From Halobacillus litoralis (GTDB lineage Bacteria > Bacillota > Bacilli > Bacillales > Halobacillaceae), in contig NZ_CP129016.1 of NCBI RefSeq assembly GCF_020524085.2, forward strand, positions 3,156,001 to 3,220,000: a stretch of 64,000 nt of DNA, in the 5' to 3' direction. Numbering within the stretch: the first letter of the stretch is position 1; each line of letters starts with the position of its first letter. The position numbers and the translations under genes are program-made. Below, one piece after another: positions 18,201-25,986 of this stretch. The notes beneath the pieces are model-generated. The model saw nothing but the letters and a program-made list of their open reading frames with translations. It was not told where the DNA came from and did not search any database.

Positions 18201-18640
18201 GAAGCACAACCACAGCTGCCGCCGCTTCCGCAACCGCCACTGCAACCTGAGTCCGTAAGTGCCATGCCATTTTTGGGCACTTTGATTTGCTCGCTTACAC
18301 TGAAGGCTACACTTTCGCTGATTTCATCCAACAGCTTTTGGATATTGCGTTCAGCTTTTTTGAAATGGGCTACCGTCTCATGCATATCCATCTCTCTTTT
18401 TACGGAGCGGACTTTTTTCATGATGGTATTATAGTCAGGGTGATAACGGCCGAAACGTTGCACGTCCTCATAGTGTTCTTTCATATCCGCAAAGTCTTTA
18501 ATGAGTCTTTGCGCCTCTTTATCGTTTTCAAGAGCATTCTTTGCCTCTTGGTACTCTTGCATGGTGTCTGAATGCATGACCATCTGGCCGATCGACTCAG
18601 AACGATCTAGCAGATCGACAATTTCCATTGTAGCTAGCAT
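18197..18640 (-). CDS. ylbF: RicF (YlbF), Y-complex subunit for RNase Y maturation
   Basis: RicF with RicA (YmcA) and RicT (YaaT) forms the Y-complex, which carries two 4Fe-4S clusters and helps RNase Y process operon mRNAs; it is also needed for competence, sporulation and biofilm in B. subtilis. The 147-residue protein has the YlbF/YmcA helical domain (residues 1-115, e.g. RLIKDFADMKEHYEDVQRFGRYHPDY) and the cysteine-rich tail CSGGCGSGGSCGCAS expected for cluster binding. Start at 18640; a second in-frame ATG four codons on is an alternative. Confidence 0.94.
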   Translation of the reverse strand: MLATMEIVDLLDRSESIGQMVMHSDTMQEYQEAKNALENDKEAQRLIKDFADMKEHYEDVQRFGRYHPDYNTIMKKVRSVKREMDMHETVAHFKKAERNIQKLLDEISESVAFSVSEQIKVPKNGMALTDSGCSGGCGSGGSCGCAS

Positions 18641-18722
18641 AGTACATGTCCACCTCCACTTTCTATCTTATCAAATAGGAAAGCAGATGGAAATGAAAGA
18701 TCTTTTCCACCTGCCCTGTTTT

Positions 18723-19088
18723 TTAGTAATAAGGGTATTCCATTTCCTTCTGGTTCTTTCCTGATTCTTTCTTGACATTAGTGATCAGCTGTTGAAATTG
18801 ACCTATTGCTCCGTTCAGTTCATCGATTTGCCTTGAAACCTCTTCCCAATTGATTTCTTCCATCAGTCCACCCAGCTGCTTGATCCAGTCCATCTTTGCT
18901 GTAGCACTTTCCTTTTTTTCAGATGGAAGAGAATCCCAAAAAGGGTCTTCTTCGCCGAGGATCATATATTTCTCGTAATAACTTTGAATCAATTTATGAT
19001 TTTTCCTCAACTGCCCCTTCACTTTTGGGTGTTTGTTGACAAAGGCTTTGAACTGCTGGACGCTCGGGTGCAATTCATTTGTACTCAT
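18723..19088 (-). CDS. ylbD: YlbD family putative spore coat protein
   Basis: A 121-residue helical protein, MSTNELHPSVQQFKAFVNKHPKVKGQLRKN, ending KNQKEMEYPYY, as in the YlbD coat family. The B. subtilis homologue is listed as a possible coat protein. It sits between ylbC and ylbF; ylbE, which lies between ylbD and ylbF in B. subtilis, is absent (only 82 bp separate the genes). SD GAGGTG precedes the ATG. Confidence 0.85.
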   Translation of the reverse strand: MSTNELHPSVQQFKAFVNKHPKVKGQLRKNHKLIQSYYEKYMILGEEDPFWDSLPSEKKESATAKMDWIKQLGGLMEEINWEEVSRQIDELNGAIGQFQQLITNVKKESGKNQKEMEYPYY

Positions 19089-19147
19089 ACCTTTTACACC
19101 TCACTGTAAGAACTACAGTATAGCCTATGCAAAAAAGAAACGGGCGT

Positions 19148-20164
19148 TCATGGGACAGTCAGGAAATTCTGTGTATAGTATCGCTGATGAACGCCGACGC
19201 CAAGGTGAGTATAAAGAGGATCAAGCAGAGCTTTCCTGTGTCCTGGACTGTTCAGCCAACCATGAACCGCTGCGGTAGCATCCACATATTGAGAAGCAAT
19301 ATTTTCACCAGCTCGCACATAGGGAATTTCACCCAGACGCTCTTTCAAACCTTCTCCATTCTGCGAATAGTGAGAGAAATAATTATTCTGATTCATATCC
19401 CGACTATGTGCGTAAGCAACGAAAGAGGCTTCTTCATGTGCCAAAAGGAGACCGGCTTCATGGAGAGCACGGACACCGTTGGTAATGGATAGGATTTGTG
19501 CTTCCATTCCATCTTCAATTCTTTCCCATGCTTTCTTGTCCAAAACCTCTTGAAGAGGAAGGGTACCTCGATAGATCACTTTGTAGGGTTGGTGTTTGAG
19601 AAGAACATCATTTCTCAACATCCGTATGGCAAAGATTTCATTGGTTACGTTGTCAAAGTATAACTGCGCTGTCCATCGTTCTCCTAAGGAGATCACAGGC
19701 CGTTCAGCGATATCCTTTTCTGTCAGCTTCAAGGTGTACGCTCCTTCACTATCCAGACGATAGGATGATTCAAAAGGATAAGACTCTGCGACCTCTTCGT
19801 AAGAATCTTGCACACGAACAGGCCCAGATTCTTTTTTAAAAAGAACCCCTGTCACCACTTCTCTGTCCTGAATACCAAACTGCATCTCAATCTCCTCTTC
19901 AGATCCATAAACCCACCAGTCATATCCATATTCACTAGGATCTTTCCTCAGCGGTTCCCCTATCTCCTCCAATAAAGCGTCAGAGGATAACCCGCGAAAA
20001 GAGAAAAAATCCGCTTCATTCTGGGCCTGGGGCTGACCAACAGTTTCTATGGTAGGTTCTGAAAACTCCTGGACCACCTGTTCTTCTAAAGGAGAGTTAA
20101 ATAGGAAGTACAATCCAACAAAAATAAAAGTAACCAAACATAAGATCACGGATTTTTTTATCAT
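19148..20164 (-). CDS. ylbC: CAP-domain protein YlbC
   Basis: A 338-residue membrane-anchored or secreted protein: N-terminal hydrophobic segment (residues 4-22), a CAP-associated N-terminal domain (LSSDALLEEIGEPLRKDPSEYGYDWWVYG, about 55-185) and a C-terminal CAP/SCP-PR1 domain (from about 205) with ARSRD-like AHSRDMNQNNYFSHYSQNG, RAGENIA and WLNSPGHRKALL. CAP proteins of Bacillota are extracytoplasmic; the biochemical function is unknown. It keeps the ylbB-ylbC-ylbD order. Confidence 0.92.
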   Translation of the reverse strand: MIKKSVILCLVTFIFVGLYFLFNSPLEEQVVQEFSEPTIETVGQPQAQNEADFFSFRGLSSDALLEEIGEPLRKDPSEYGYDWWVYGSEEEIEMQFGIQDREVVTGVLFKKESGPVRVQDSYEEVAESYPFESSYRLDSEGAYTLKLTEKDIAERPVISLGERWTAQLYFDNVTNEIFAIRMLRNDVLLKHQPYKVIYRGTLPLQEVLDKKAWERIEDGMEAQILSITNGVRALHEAGLLLAHEEASFVAYAHSRDMNQNNYFSHYSQNGEGLKERLGEIPYVRAGENIASQYVDATAAVHGWLNSPGHRKALLDPLYTHLGVGVHQRYYTQNFLTVP

Positions 20165-20262
20165 ATCGGACCCCTCATCAAAGACTATTTTATTTTATGT
20201 ATAAGCGGATCAGGTGGAGGCTATGATTAGAAAGAGATGATTGCTCTCTTTCATAAAGTGAA

Positions 20263-20290
20263 AAGAGCCTACTCCATTAGAAGTAGGCCC
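20263..20290 (-). terminator. Terminator of ylbB
   Basis: Stem GGCCTACTT/AGTAGGC with a 5-8 nt loop followed by TCTTTTC on the minus strand, just after the ylbB stop. Confidence 0.6.
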
Positions 20291-20296
20291 TTATAA

Positions 20297-20725
20297 TCAG
20301 TGAAGCTCAGGACGCTCGGAAATATCATGCAACGCAACACCTGCTGCATGGTCGGACATTTCTTCTGTCGATAAGTCACCAAGAGAAAGGATGCCGGAAA
20401 GTTTCCCGTTTTCCACAACAGGCAGACGGCGCACCTGGTGCTCAGCCATGATTCTGCTCGCCTCTTCTAGTGAACAATCGGGTGTACAGCTGTACATACG
20501 ATCACTCATCACTTGTTGAATCGGTGTAGAATCAGGTTTTTTCGCTGCATACCCACGAATGACTAGGTCACGGTCTGTCACCATACCCATGAGGTTGCCT
20601 TGATCGTCACAAACAGGAATAGCGCCGACATTCTTTTCTTTCATCATAGAAGCTGCGTCACTCAACTGGTCATTCGTATGACAGATGGAGACATCGCTTG
20701 TCATGATATCTTTTACACTTTTCAT
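20297..20725 (-). CDS. ylbB: CBS-domain protein YlbB
   Basis: A 142-residue protein made of two CBS domains: VKDIMTSDVSICHTNDQLSDAASMMKEKNVGAIPV and IQQVMSDRMYSCTPDCSLEEASRIMAEHQVRRLPVVE, each followed by a G-x-(V/L)-x-x-x-D-L segment (MVTDRDLVIRG, ILSLGDLS). Such free-standing CBS pairs bind adenine nucleotides; the partner is unknown. It has a strong SD (GAGGAGGATC). It is first of the ylbB-C-D series. Confidence 0.92.
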   Translation of the reverse strand: MKSVKDIMTSDVSICHTNDQLSDAASMMKEKNVGAIPVCDDQGNLMGMVTDRDLVIRGYAAKKPDSTPIQQVMSDRMYSCTPDCSLEEASRIMAEHQVRRLPVVENGKLSGILSLGDLSTEEMSDHAAGVALHDISERPELH

Positions 20726-20933
20726 GAAAGATCCTCCTCATTAATCATGATCAATGTTTATTGTCCCCGTTTTACCGAATTTATTACATGCATCCGGTTT
20801 CCTTTTATAGTATAATGAGAACGTAATCACAGATATTAAACGTATGGCAGGACGTTTGTCATGCCAAAATTGCAAGCATTACCTTTTCATACTAAAATGA
20901 GGTAAGATACATAACAATTGCGAGGTGGAACAA

Positions 20934-21414
20934 ATGAAATTAGAAGGTACTGGGATTGAAGGTCTCGTCGTTGACTACAAGCCATTGACAGAAATCATGG
21001 AAAGAAATGGGTTCATCCTTGGAGGATCCTGGGATTATGAGCGTGTCACATACGATTATAAAATTCCCGCTCCAGAAAAAAACATTACCTATTATATCCG
21101 CATCCAGGGGATTTGCCCTTGAAGGGGATGTAGATAAAGGCGATGCTGTTGTGCGTTTAATGAAACCGCTTCTAGGCCGCCACTATTACCCACACGGCAT
21201 AGAATATGGTCACCAGGAAGGGTTTACAGACAGCATCATCTCTAAAGCGAAATCATTGGTTTCCAAAGTGAGTGAACCTGCGAAAAAATACCACAGCCAA
21301 GTGCCGGAACATGTCGTCTTGGACAAGTTGAAAAAATGGGCGGAAGAGAATGAAAATGAGGAAGTTCTTAAGAAAGTCGAAGAACTATCCACGGATTCTG
21401 ATCGCCGTATATAA
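20934..21414 (+). pseudogene. yugN: YugN-like family protein, frameshifted
   Basis: A YugN-family protein (about 159 residues if corrected) of unknown function. The start frame from ATG 20934 (SD GAGGTGG) reads GGSWDYERVTYDYKIPAPEKNITYYIRIQG and stops; the +1 frame continues FALEGDVDKGDAVVRLMKPLLGRHYYPHGIEYG to 21414. Dropping one G of the GGGG run at 21107-21110 gives IQGFALEGD and a continuous protein. The run follows CCA, so the site is CCAGGGG. The rest is undamaged, including the C-terminal helix. Confidence 0.82.
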
Positions 21415-21444
21415 TCATTCATCCAAATCTTCCGGATGAACAAC

Positions 21445-21478
21445 AGTCGCACATCATTGTATGGTGAGCGACTTTTTT
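21445..21478 (+). terminator. Terminator of the yugN-like gene
   Basis: Stem AGTCGC with GCGACT (inner TCAT/ATG pairing) followed by six T. Confidence 0.7.
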
Positions 21479-21512
21479 AAAAGGAAGCAAAGAGTGAACT
21501 CATGATTGGTTT

Positions 21513-22598
21513 ATGGGGGAAAGGAGACTCATACATAAATTGTTCCGATATCTATCAAAAAAACAGTGGATTTTAATCTTAATATCCGCTCTACTCATCA
21601 TTGCAGGGTATTTCATTTTACCTGTCTCTATTCCATTGATACTCGCTTTCGTTACGGCACTATTCTTAAATCCGGCGGTAAGGTTCACCCAGTTTAAGTT
21701 CCGTATCAACCGGAAAATGTCCGTGACGATCGTTTTCTTACTGTTCCTTATCTTTCTAGGTCTCTTGGGAACATTCGCTGTGACCCGTGCCGTCACCCAA
21801 ATTGTACAACTGGCGGACAACGCCCCGCAGTACATCAATCAAATCAATAATGTGCTGCTGGATTGGGAAGATCACATGGCCAGTTTTTCACAATCGATGC
21901 CGAAAGAATTCGTAGATAAAGTGACAGCAGAAATGATGAATGCCATCGACCGGACGACGACAGCTATTTCTGAAAAGCTTCAACTTTCCAATATAGCCGC
22001 TGCTGCTGCAAAAATACCTGAGCTGCTTGTCAGTTTTCTCGTTTATTTGATCGCCTTGTTCTTGTTCATGCTTGAACTTCCGCGACTGAGGGATAAAATG
22101 CACGACCAGTTCACAGAAGCGACGTCAGAAAAAGTGAAATTCATGAATGCACGTCTCTCTTATGTCGTGTTCGGATTTTTAAAAGCACAGTTTCTTGTCA
22201 GTATTATCATTTTTGTCGTGTCATTAATCGGCTTATTATGGATTGCCCCAGATGTCGCTTTAATTATGTCACTGATTATTTGGGCCATCGATTTCGTCCC
22301 GATTATCGGTTCTATCGTCATCCTTGGGCCATGGTCTGTCTATATGCTTATTGTCGGGGATATTGCGATTGGGACAAAGCTTGGTTTGCTGGCGATCGTC
22401 CTGCTTGCCATCCGAAGGACCGTCGAACCGAAAGTGATGGGACGTCACATTGGTTTATCACCGCTTGCTACGTTGATCGCTATGTATTTAGGTTTACAAC
22501 TGATCGGACTCCTCGGGTTCATCCTCGGACCACTCGTTGTCATAGCTTTCAACTCTGCTAAAGAAGCGGGCATCATTCGTTGGAACTACAAATTATAA
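21513..22598 (+). CDS. AI-2E transporter family membrane protein (YtvI/YrrI-like)
   Basis: A 361-residue polytopic protein of the AI-2E/PerM family: paired N-terminal membrane segments (residues 18-50), another near 68-90, a soluble central region rich in helices (about 100-155), then C-terminal membrane segments with the family motif IIWAIDFVPIIGSIVILGPWSVY near 255. The substrate is unknown; relatives include the sporulation protein YtvI and sodium/lithium exporters. The SD GAAAGGAG lies within the first codons of the frame, so the true start may be TTG at 21540 rather than ATG 21513. Confidence 0.85.
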   Translation: MGERRLIHKLFRYLSKKQWILILISALLIIAGYFILPVSIPLILAFVTALFLNPAVRFTQFKFRINRKMSVTIVFLLFLIFLGLLGTFAVTRAVTQIVQLADNAPQYINQINNVLLDWEDHMASFSQSMPKEFVDKVTAEMMNAIDRTTTAISEKLQLSNIAAAAAKIPELLVSFLVYLIALFLFMLELPRLRDKMHDQFTEATSEKVKFMNARLSYVVFGFLKAQFLVSIIIFVVSLIGLLWIAPDVALIMSLIIWAIDFVPIIGSIVILGPWSVYMLIVGDIAIGTKLGLLAIVLLAIRRTVEPKVMGRHIGLSPLATLIAMYLGLQLIGLLGFILGPLVVIAFNSAKEAGIIRWNYKL

Positions 22599-22604
22599 GG
22601 AAGA

Positions 22605-22636
22605 AAAAAAGCCTGAAGCGACGCTTCAGGCTTTTA
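22605..22636. terminator. Terminator between the AI-2E family gene and the GNAT gene
   Basis: Ten-bp stem GCCTGAAGCG with CGCTTCAGGC flanked by A7 and T4; serves both convergent genes. Confidence 0.85.
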
Positions 22637-23173
22637 AATTTCTTTATTCATCGTATTTTCTTTTTGCTGGATTTTTTTCTCTTTCTTAAAAACGAGGATA
22701 TCCATACTTCTTCCTGTATGGTTGAATCCGTTATTAATCAGCACTTTTTGAGAAGGAATATTGTCTTTATCACACTGTGCTTCAATCCCATCTACCTCTG
22801 GATGCTCAAAAGCCCATTCACAGAGCGTTTGAACGGCTTCCGAAGCATAACCGTAATTCCTTTCTGAAGCGACAACATGATAACCGATCTCGACATTACC
22901 CTCACTGTCTGGCTTGCCTTTGAATCCGATATCCCCAATGACATGCTCACCGGCCGAATCAATCATGACCCATGGGCCAAATCCTAATTCATCCGAATCA
23001 TTCTCTAAGCGTTCCGCATACATGGGCATAAGTGCTTTTAAACCGTCATGTGGCCAGTTTTTATTCCATGGTAATTGAAACTTATAATAAAAAGCGAGTG
23101 AATTTTTCATCAGTGTCTGTGCAAGGTCTAAGGTAATCGGGAATAGCTGTAATCTCTCTGTCTTCAATTCCAT
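22634..23173 (-). CDS. GNAT family N-acetyltransferase (RimJ/RimL type)
   Basis: A 179-residue acetyltransferase, MELKTERLQLFPITLDLAQTL, with GDIGFKGKPDSEGNVEIGYHVVASERNYGYASEAVQTLCEWAF carrying the acetyl-CoA binding loop (R-N-Y-G-Y-A near residue 105) and the terminal KVLINNGFNHTGRS segment. This is the RimJ/RimL-like subgroup, which acts on protein N-termini or small amines; the target here is unknown. It has a good SD (GAAAGGGATGA). It is not part of the conserved cta or ylb order. Confidence 0.85.
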   Translation of the reverse strand: MELKTERLQLFPITLDLAQTLMKNSLAFYYKFQLPWNKNWPHDGLKALMPMYAERLENDSDELGFGPWVMIDSAGEHVIGDIGFKGKPDSEGNVEIGYHVVASERNYGYASEAVQTLCEWAFEHPEVDGIEAQCDKDNIPSQKVLINNGFNHTGRSMDILVFKKEKKIQQKENTMNKEI

Positions 23174-23258
23174 AGTGGGTCATCCCTTTCCTGTTTTTAT
23201 GTATATGGAAATTTATGCATCCATACACTCATTCCCTTTACCAACCCAAGATAAACCA

Positions 23259-23295
23259 AAAACAACGAATCGCTGATCAACGATTCGTTGTTTTT
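23259..23295 (-). terminator. Terminator after ctaM
   Basis: Perfect stem AAAAACAACGAATCG with CGATTCGTTGTTTTT directly after the ctaM stop. Confidence 0.88.
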
Positions 23296-23297
23296 CT

Positions 23298-23753
23298 TTA
23301 AGTTCCTAATATTGCTTTAATCATACTTGTCGTCGTACCACCATCATAGATGATGTATAACAGCATATAAACGGCGACACCCGTAACAGCTGTGAAAAAC
23401 CAGATGATACTTGTCACCGGACCGATTTTACGATGCTTTTTAATTTTGCGCTTGAAAGCGAAAGTCAAAGTCACTATTCCGAATACGGCTCCGACCGTCG
23501 CCAGGAAGATATGAAAAATCAAGAAGATCGTATAAAAGATTTTCACATCATCCGGTCCACCAAAGCTTGTGTTCCCAACAAAAATTGTCCGGCTTAAATA
23601 AATAATAAAAAAAGTCAGAGCACTGATGGCAGCTGCGATCATCACTTTACGATGCGAGCTTCTCTTATTTTTTACAATCAGTACCCAACCGATAGCGACG
23701 AGTACAGCGCTTAATACAATGAAAAATGTACTCAGTGTCGGCAATAACGGCAT
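23298..23753 (-). CDS. ctaM: DUF420 membrane protein CtaM
   Basis: A 151-residue protein with four predicted membrane segments and conserved histidines (KRSSHRK, FLIFHIFLA, KHRKIG), typical of DUF420 (YozB/CtaM). CtaM is required for maturation of heme-A-containing oxidase in Staphylococcus aureus; the same role is inferred here. It lies 29 bp after ctaG and ends the cytochrome oxidase locus. SD GAGGTGG precedes the ATG. Confidence 0.85.
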   Translation of the reverse strand: MPLLPTLSTFFIVLSAVLVAIGWVLIVKNKRSSHRKVMIAAAISALTFFIIYLSRTIFVGNTSFGGPDDVKIFYTIFLIFHIFLATVGAVFGIVTLTFAFKRKIKKHRKIGPVTSIIWFFTAVTGVAVYMLLYIIYDGGTTTSMIKAILGT

Positions 23754-23782
23754 ACTTCCACCTCTTCCCCTCTAGCAAATCT

Positions 23783-24682
23783 CTAAGATTCTGTCTGTAC
23801 TTGACTTGGCAGTGGATCAATCGTATCTCTTTCCCTGTTGAACCAACTAAAGAATATATAAGCGATGATCGCACCGAAGATCACTTCCTGTGCAATCTTC
23901 ATGATAATACCGCCTAATTGCTGATCTTCAATCAAAGGCATCGGAGTAAAATAATTCGGTCCATTCAAATTCGATGCTAGGCCATTCAAGACATCCGCTG
24001 GTACACATAAACTCATCGCCTGCATCCATGCTCCAGCTTCTGAGTATGTTTCATAAAGCGGTGCTCCAGCAAAAATGATCAAACCACACGCCGGAGTAAT
24101 CAGCACACCATTGGCGAAAATAAAACCGATTTTTAAGATGGGGCTTAACCTGTCCAAATGCTCCAATGGAGGAAAGACAGAAACCCACATACAAAAAGCG
24201 ATAAACAATATGATTGTTGTAATCACTGTGTGTGCCAGGTCACTTGATTTTGCGTAATCAAAAATGACAGGCATGTGGTACAAGGAAAATAGTCCATTGA
24301 AAAGCAGCAAGGAAATCAATGGTCGTGTAAGTAGATCTAGCACATTCTTTATTCCTTTGGCTGCAAAAACTTTCTCCCATATCCATAAAGGGAGCCCCTT
24401 GATGACCAGGATCGGAAACAGTAAAAAGTAAATTGCCATTTGCGTCATGTGAGCTGTGAACATGATGTGCCCAAGCAAGTCTACAGGAGATCCTTTGACG
24501 ATGTATAAAAGCACCATCCCGCTATAAAACATGAATTGCTGAAAAGCACTCGGACGGTCCATTCCCTTCTTGCGTCCAGGTCCTGTTATGTAGAAATATA
24601 AGGCCGATAATAACAGAACGAATACGAAATAATACGGGCTCCATAAGGCGCGGAAGCCAAAAATTTGAAGTTCTAACCACAT
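23783..24682 (-). CDS. ctaG: Cytochrome c oxidase assembly factor CtaG
   Basis: A 299-residue polytopic protein of the Bacillus CtaG family (caa3_CtaG), with about seven membrane segments and conserved FTAHMTQMAIYFLLFPILVIKGLP and SLYHMPVIFDYA segments with histidines. It is needed for copper-A or general assembly of caa3 oxidase in B. subtilis. SD GGGGTGAG before the ATG. A 350-bp gap with a repeat-like element separates it from ctaF, so it may have its own promoter. Confidence 0.93.
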   Translation of the reverse strand: MWLELQIFGFRALWSPYYFVFVLLLSALYFYITGPGRKKGMDRPSAFQQFMFYSGMVLLYIVKGSPVDLLGHIMFTAHMTQMAIYFLLFPILVIKGLPLWIWEKVFAAKGIKNVLDLLTRPLISLLLFNGLFSLYHMPVIFDYAKSSDLAHTVITTIILFIAFCMWVSVFPPLEHLDRLSPILKIGFIFANGVLITPACGLIIFAGAPLYETYSEAGAWMQAMSLCVPADVLNGLASNLNGPNYFTPMPLIEDQQLGGIIMKIAQEVIFGAIIAYIFFSWFNRERDTIDPLPSQVQTES

Positions 24683-24689
24683 TGGTGTC

Positions 24690-24985
24690 TCACCCCAGAT
24701 TGTTTTACTTGTACTTCTCCATTTTACCTAATTATCGCCGAAAAAACGAGCGGACATAAGGAATTCTTCCATTGTTCATAATTTAGTCATATATCTTACG
24801 GAGAACAAAGGCGCAGGCACCCTTGGAGCTCCGACACGCTTAAGCAAAACGTCCTGCGGAGGGTGTTCTTTCCTTCCGTAGGGTGGGTTGATTATGTCAC
24901 GAGTGGCTGGTCGCTTGCGCCGTGGAAGATTAGGGATGTGTTATCCACAGAGCCCCAATTTTATAGTTTCCTAAGTAAAAATAAA
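24690..24985. repeat. Possible second repeat-type intergenic element (ctaF-ctaG gap)
   Basis: The 350-bp gap has no credible gene. It contains imperfect inverted ends GGCGCAGGC (about 24810) and GCTTGCGCC (about 24911), with CCCTTGGAGCTCCGACACGC between them. This style of sequence resembles GC-rich intergenic repeats I associate with Bacillaceae, but it differs from copies A-G and is single copy in the window. It could also hold a ctaG promoter or leader. Confidence 0.4.
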
Positions 24986-24986
24986 G

Positions 24987-25016
24987 AAAAAAGACCGGAG
25001 CACCGGTCTTTTTTTC
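24987..25016 (-). terminator. Terminator of ctaCDEF
   Basis: Stem AAGACCGGAG/CACCGGTCTT (GACCGG paired with CCGGTC) flanked by A-rich and T7 tracts, 17 bp beyond the ctaF stop; ends the ctaC-F transcript before ctaG. Confidence 0.85.
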
Positions 25017-25032
25017 TTTGTCTCGTATTCAC

Positions 25033-25359
25033 TTACCACCAGATAATAGATGTGAACGTGATGATGGTCAAAGCAGCAACAGCCACGCCGCCATACATCA
25101 TGACAGCAACCATATTATGACCTTTATTCTTCATGTGCATGAAGTAATAAAGTTGAAAGGCTACCTGAACGACAGCAAGGATAATCAATGTCGGAATGAT
25201 GAAGTAGGAATTCACTTCAAAAATAACCATTCCAAAAGCAATCAACGTGAACAGAATCATCAACCCGAAGGTAAGGACCTGCTGTTTCATTTCTTCACGA
25301 TGCTGCTTTTTCTCATATTCCTGGTGATGAATGGGTTTGGAATGTGTTTGATCTGCCAT
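25033..25359 (-). CDS. ctaF: Cytochrome c oxidase subunit IV (CtaF)
   Basis: The small subunit IV (IVB) of caa3 oxidase, 108 residues, with three membrane segments (about 28-46, 54-74, 84-106) and the family segment VVQVAFQLYYFMHMKNKGHN. It starts 3 bp after ctaE, so it is coupled to it. Full length for the family (about 110). Confidence 0.95.
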   Translation of the reverse strand: MADQTHSKPIHHQEYEKKQHREEMKQQVLTFGLMILFTLIAFGMVIFEVNSYFIIPTLIILAVVQVAFQLYYFMHMKNKGHNMVAVMMYGGVAVAALTIITFTSIIWW

Positions 25360-25362
25360 GGA

Positions 25363-25986
25363 TTAACCCACCTTTCCCATAAGATACACTACTGTAAAGA
25401 TGAATACCCATACAACGTCAATGAAGTGCCAATAAAGGCTTGCAATATAAAACTTCGGCGCGTTATAAAGGTTCAATCCACGCTTCTGGTTACGGATCAT
25501 GAGCGTCACAATCCAGCAGAGTCCAAAGAGAACGTGTCCTCCGTGGAAACCGACAAGCGTGTAGAAAGCTGATCCAAATGCAGAGGAACGGAACGTGAAT
25601 CCATATTCATGGATGTAATGATAAAATTCGTAAAGTTCCATGCCAAGGAATCCGAGTCCTAAAACTACAGTGATTCCCAACCACATTTGCATTTTCCGGA
25701 AGTCCTGATTCTTCATATGGTACATCGCATAAACACTGGTTAACGAGCTTGTCAAAAGAAGCATCGTCATGATGAACACGAGCTCTAAACCAAATAGATG
25801 CTCAGGCGTATTCTCCCCTTGCGTTGAACCATTCAAAGCAAGGTACGTACCGAATAGGCTTGCGAACAATACGGTTTCTCCACCGAGGAAAAACCAGAAG
25901 CCAACGAATTTATTTTTTCCTTCAAGGGTGGCTTTTTCAGGATCGTGCGGCATACGTTTTGGATTGAGTACATCTTCAGAACTCAT
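25363..25986 (-). CDS. ctaE: Cytochrome c oxidase subunit III (CtaE)
   Basis: Subunit III of the caa3 oxidase, 207 residues counted from ATG 25986 (MSSEDVLNPKRMPHDPEKATLEGKNKF), the same length as B. subtilis CtaE. It has the family segments FLGGETVLFASLFGTYLALN, FYTLVGFHGGHVLFGL and ASLYWHFIDVVWVFIFTVVYL. In the sequence as given it is read in frame with ctaD, giving an 831-residue fusion, but an SD (AGGGGGG) and an ATG sit exactly where a separate gene should begin and the lengths match separate subunits. Confidence 0.9.
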   Translation of the reverse strand: MSSEDVLNPKRMPHDPEKATLEGKNKFVGFWFFLGGETVLFASLFGTYLALNGSTQGENTPEHLFGLELVFIMTMLLLTSSLTSVYAMYHMKNQDFRKMQMWLGITVVLGLGFLGMELYEFYHYIHEYGFTFRSSAFGSAFYTLVGFHGGHVLFGLCWIVTLMIRNQKRGLNLYNAPKFYIASLYWHFIDVVWVFIFTVVYLMGKVG

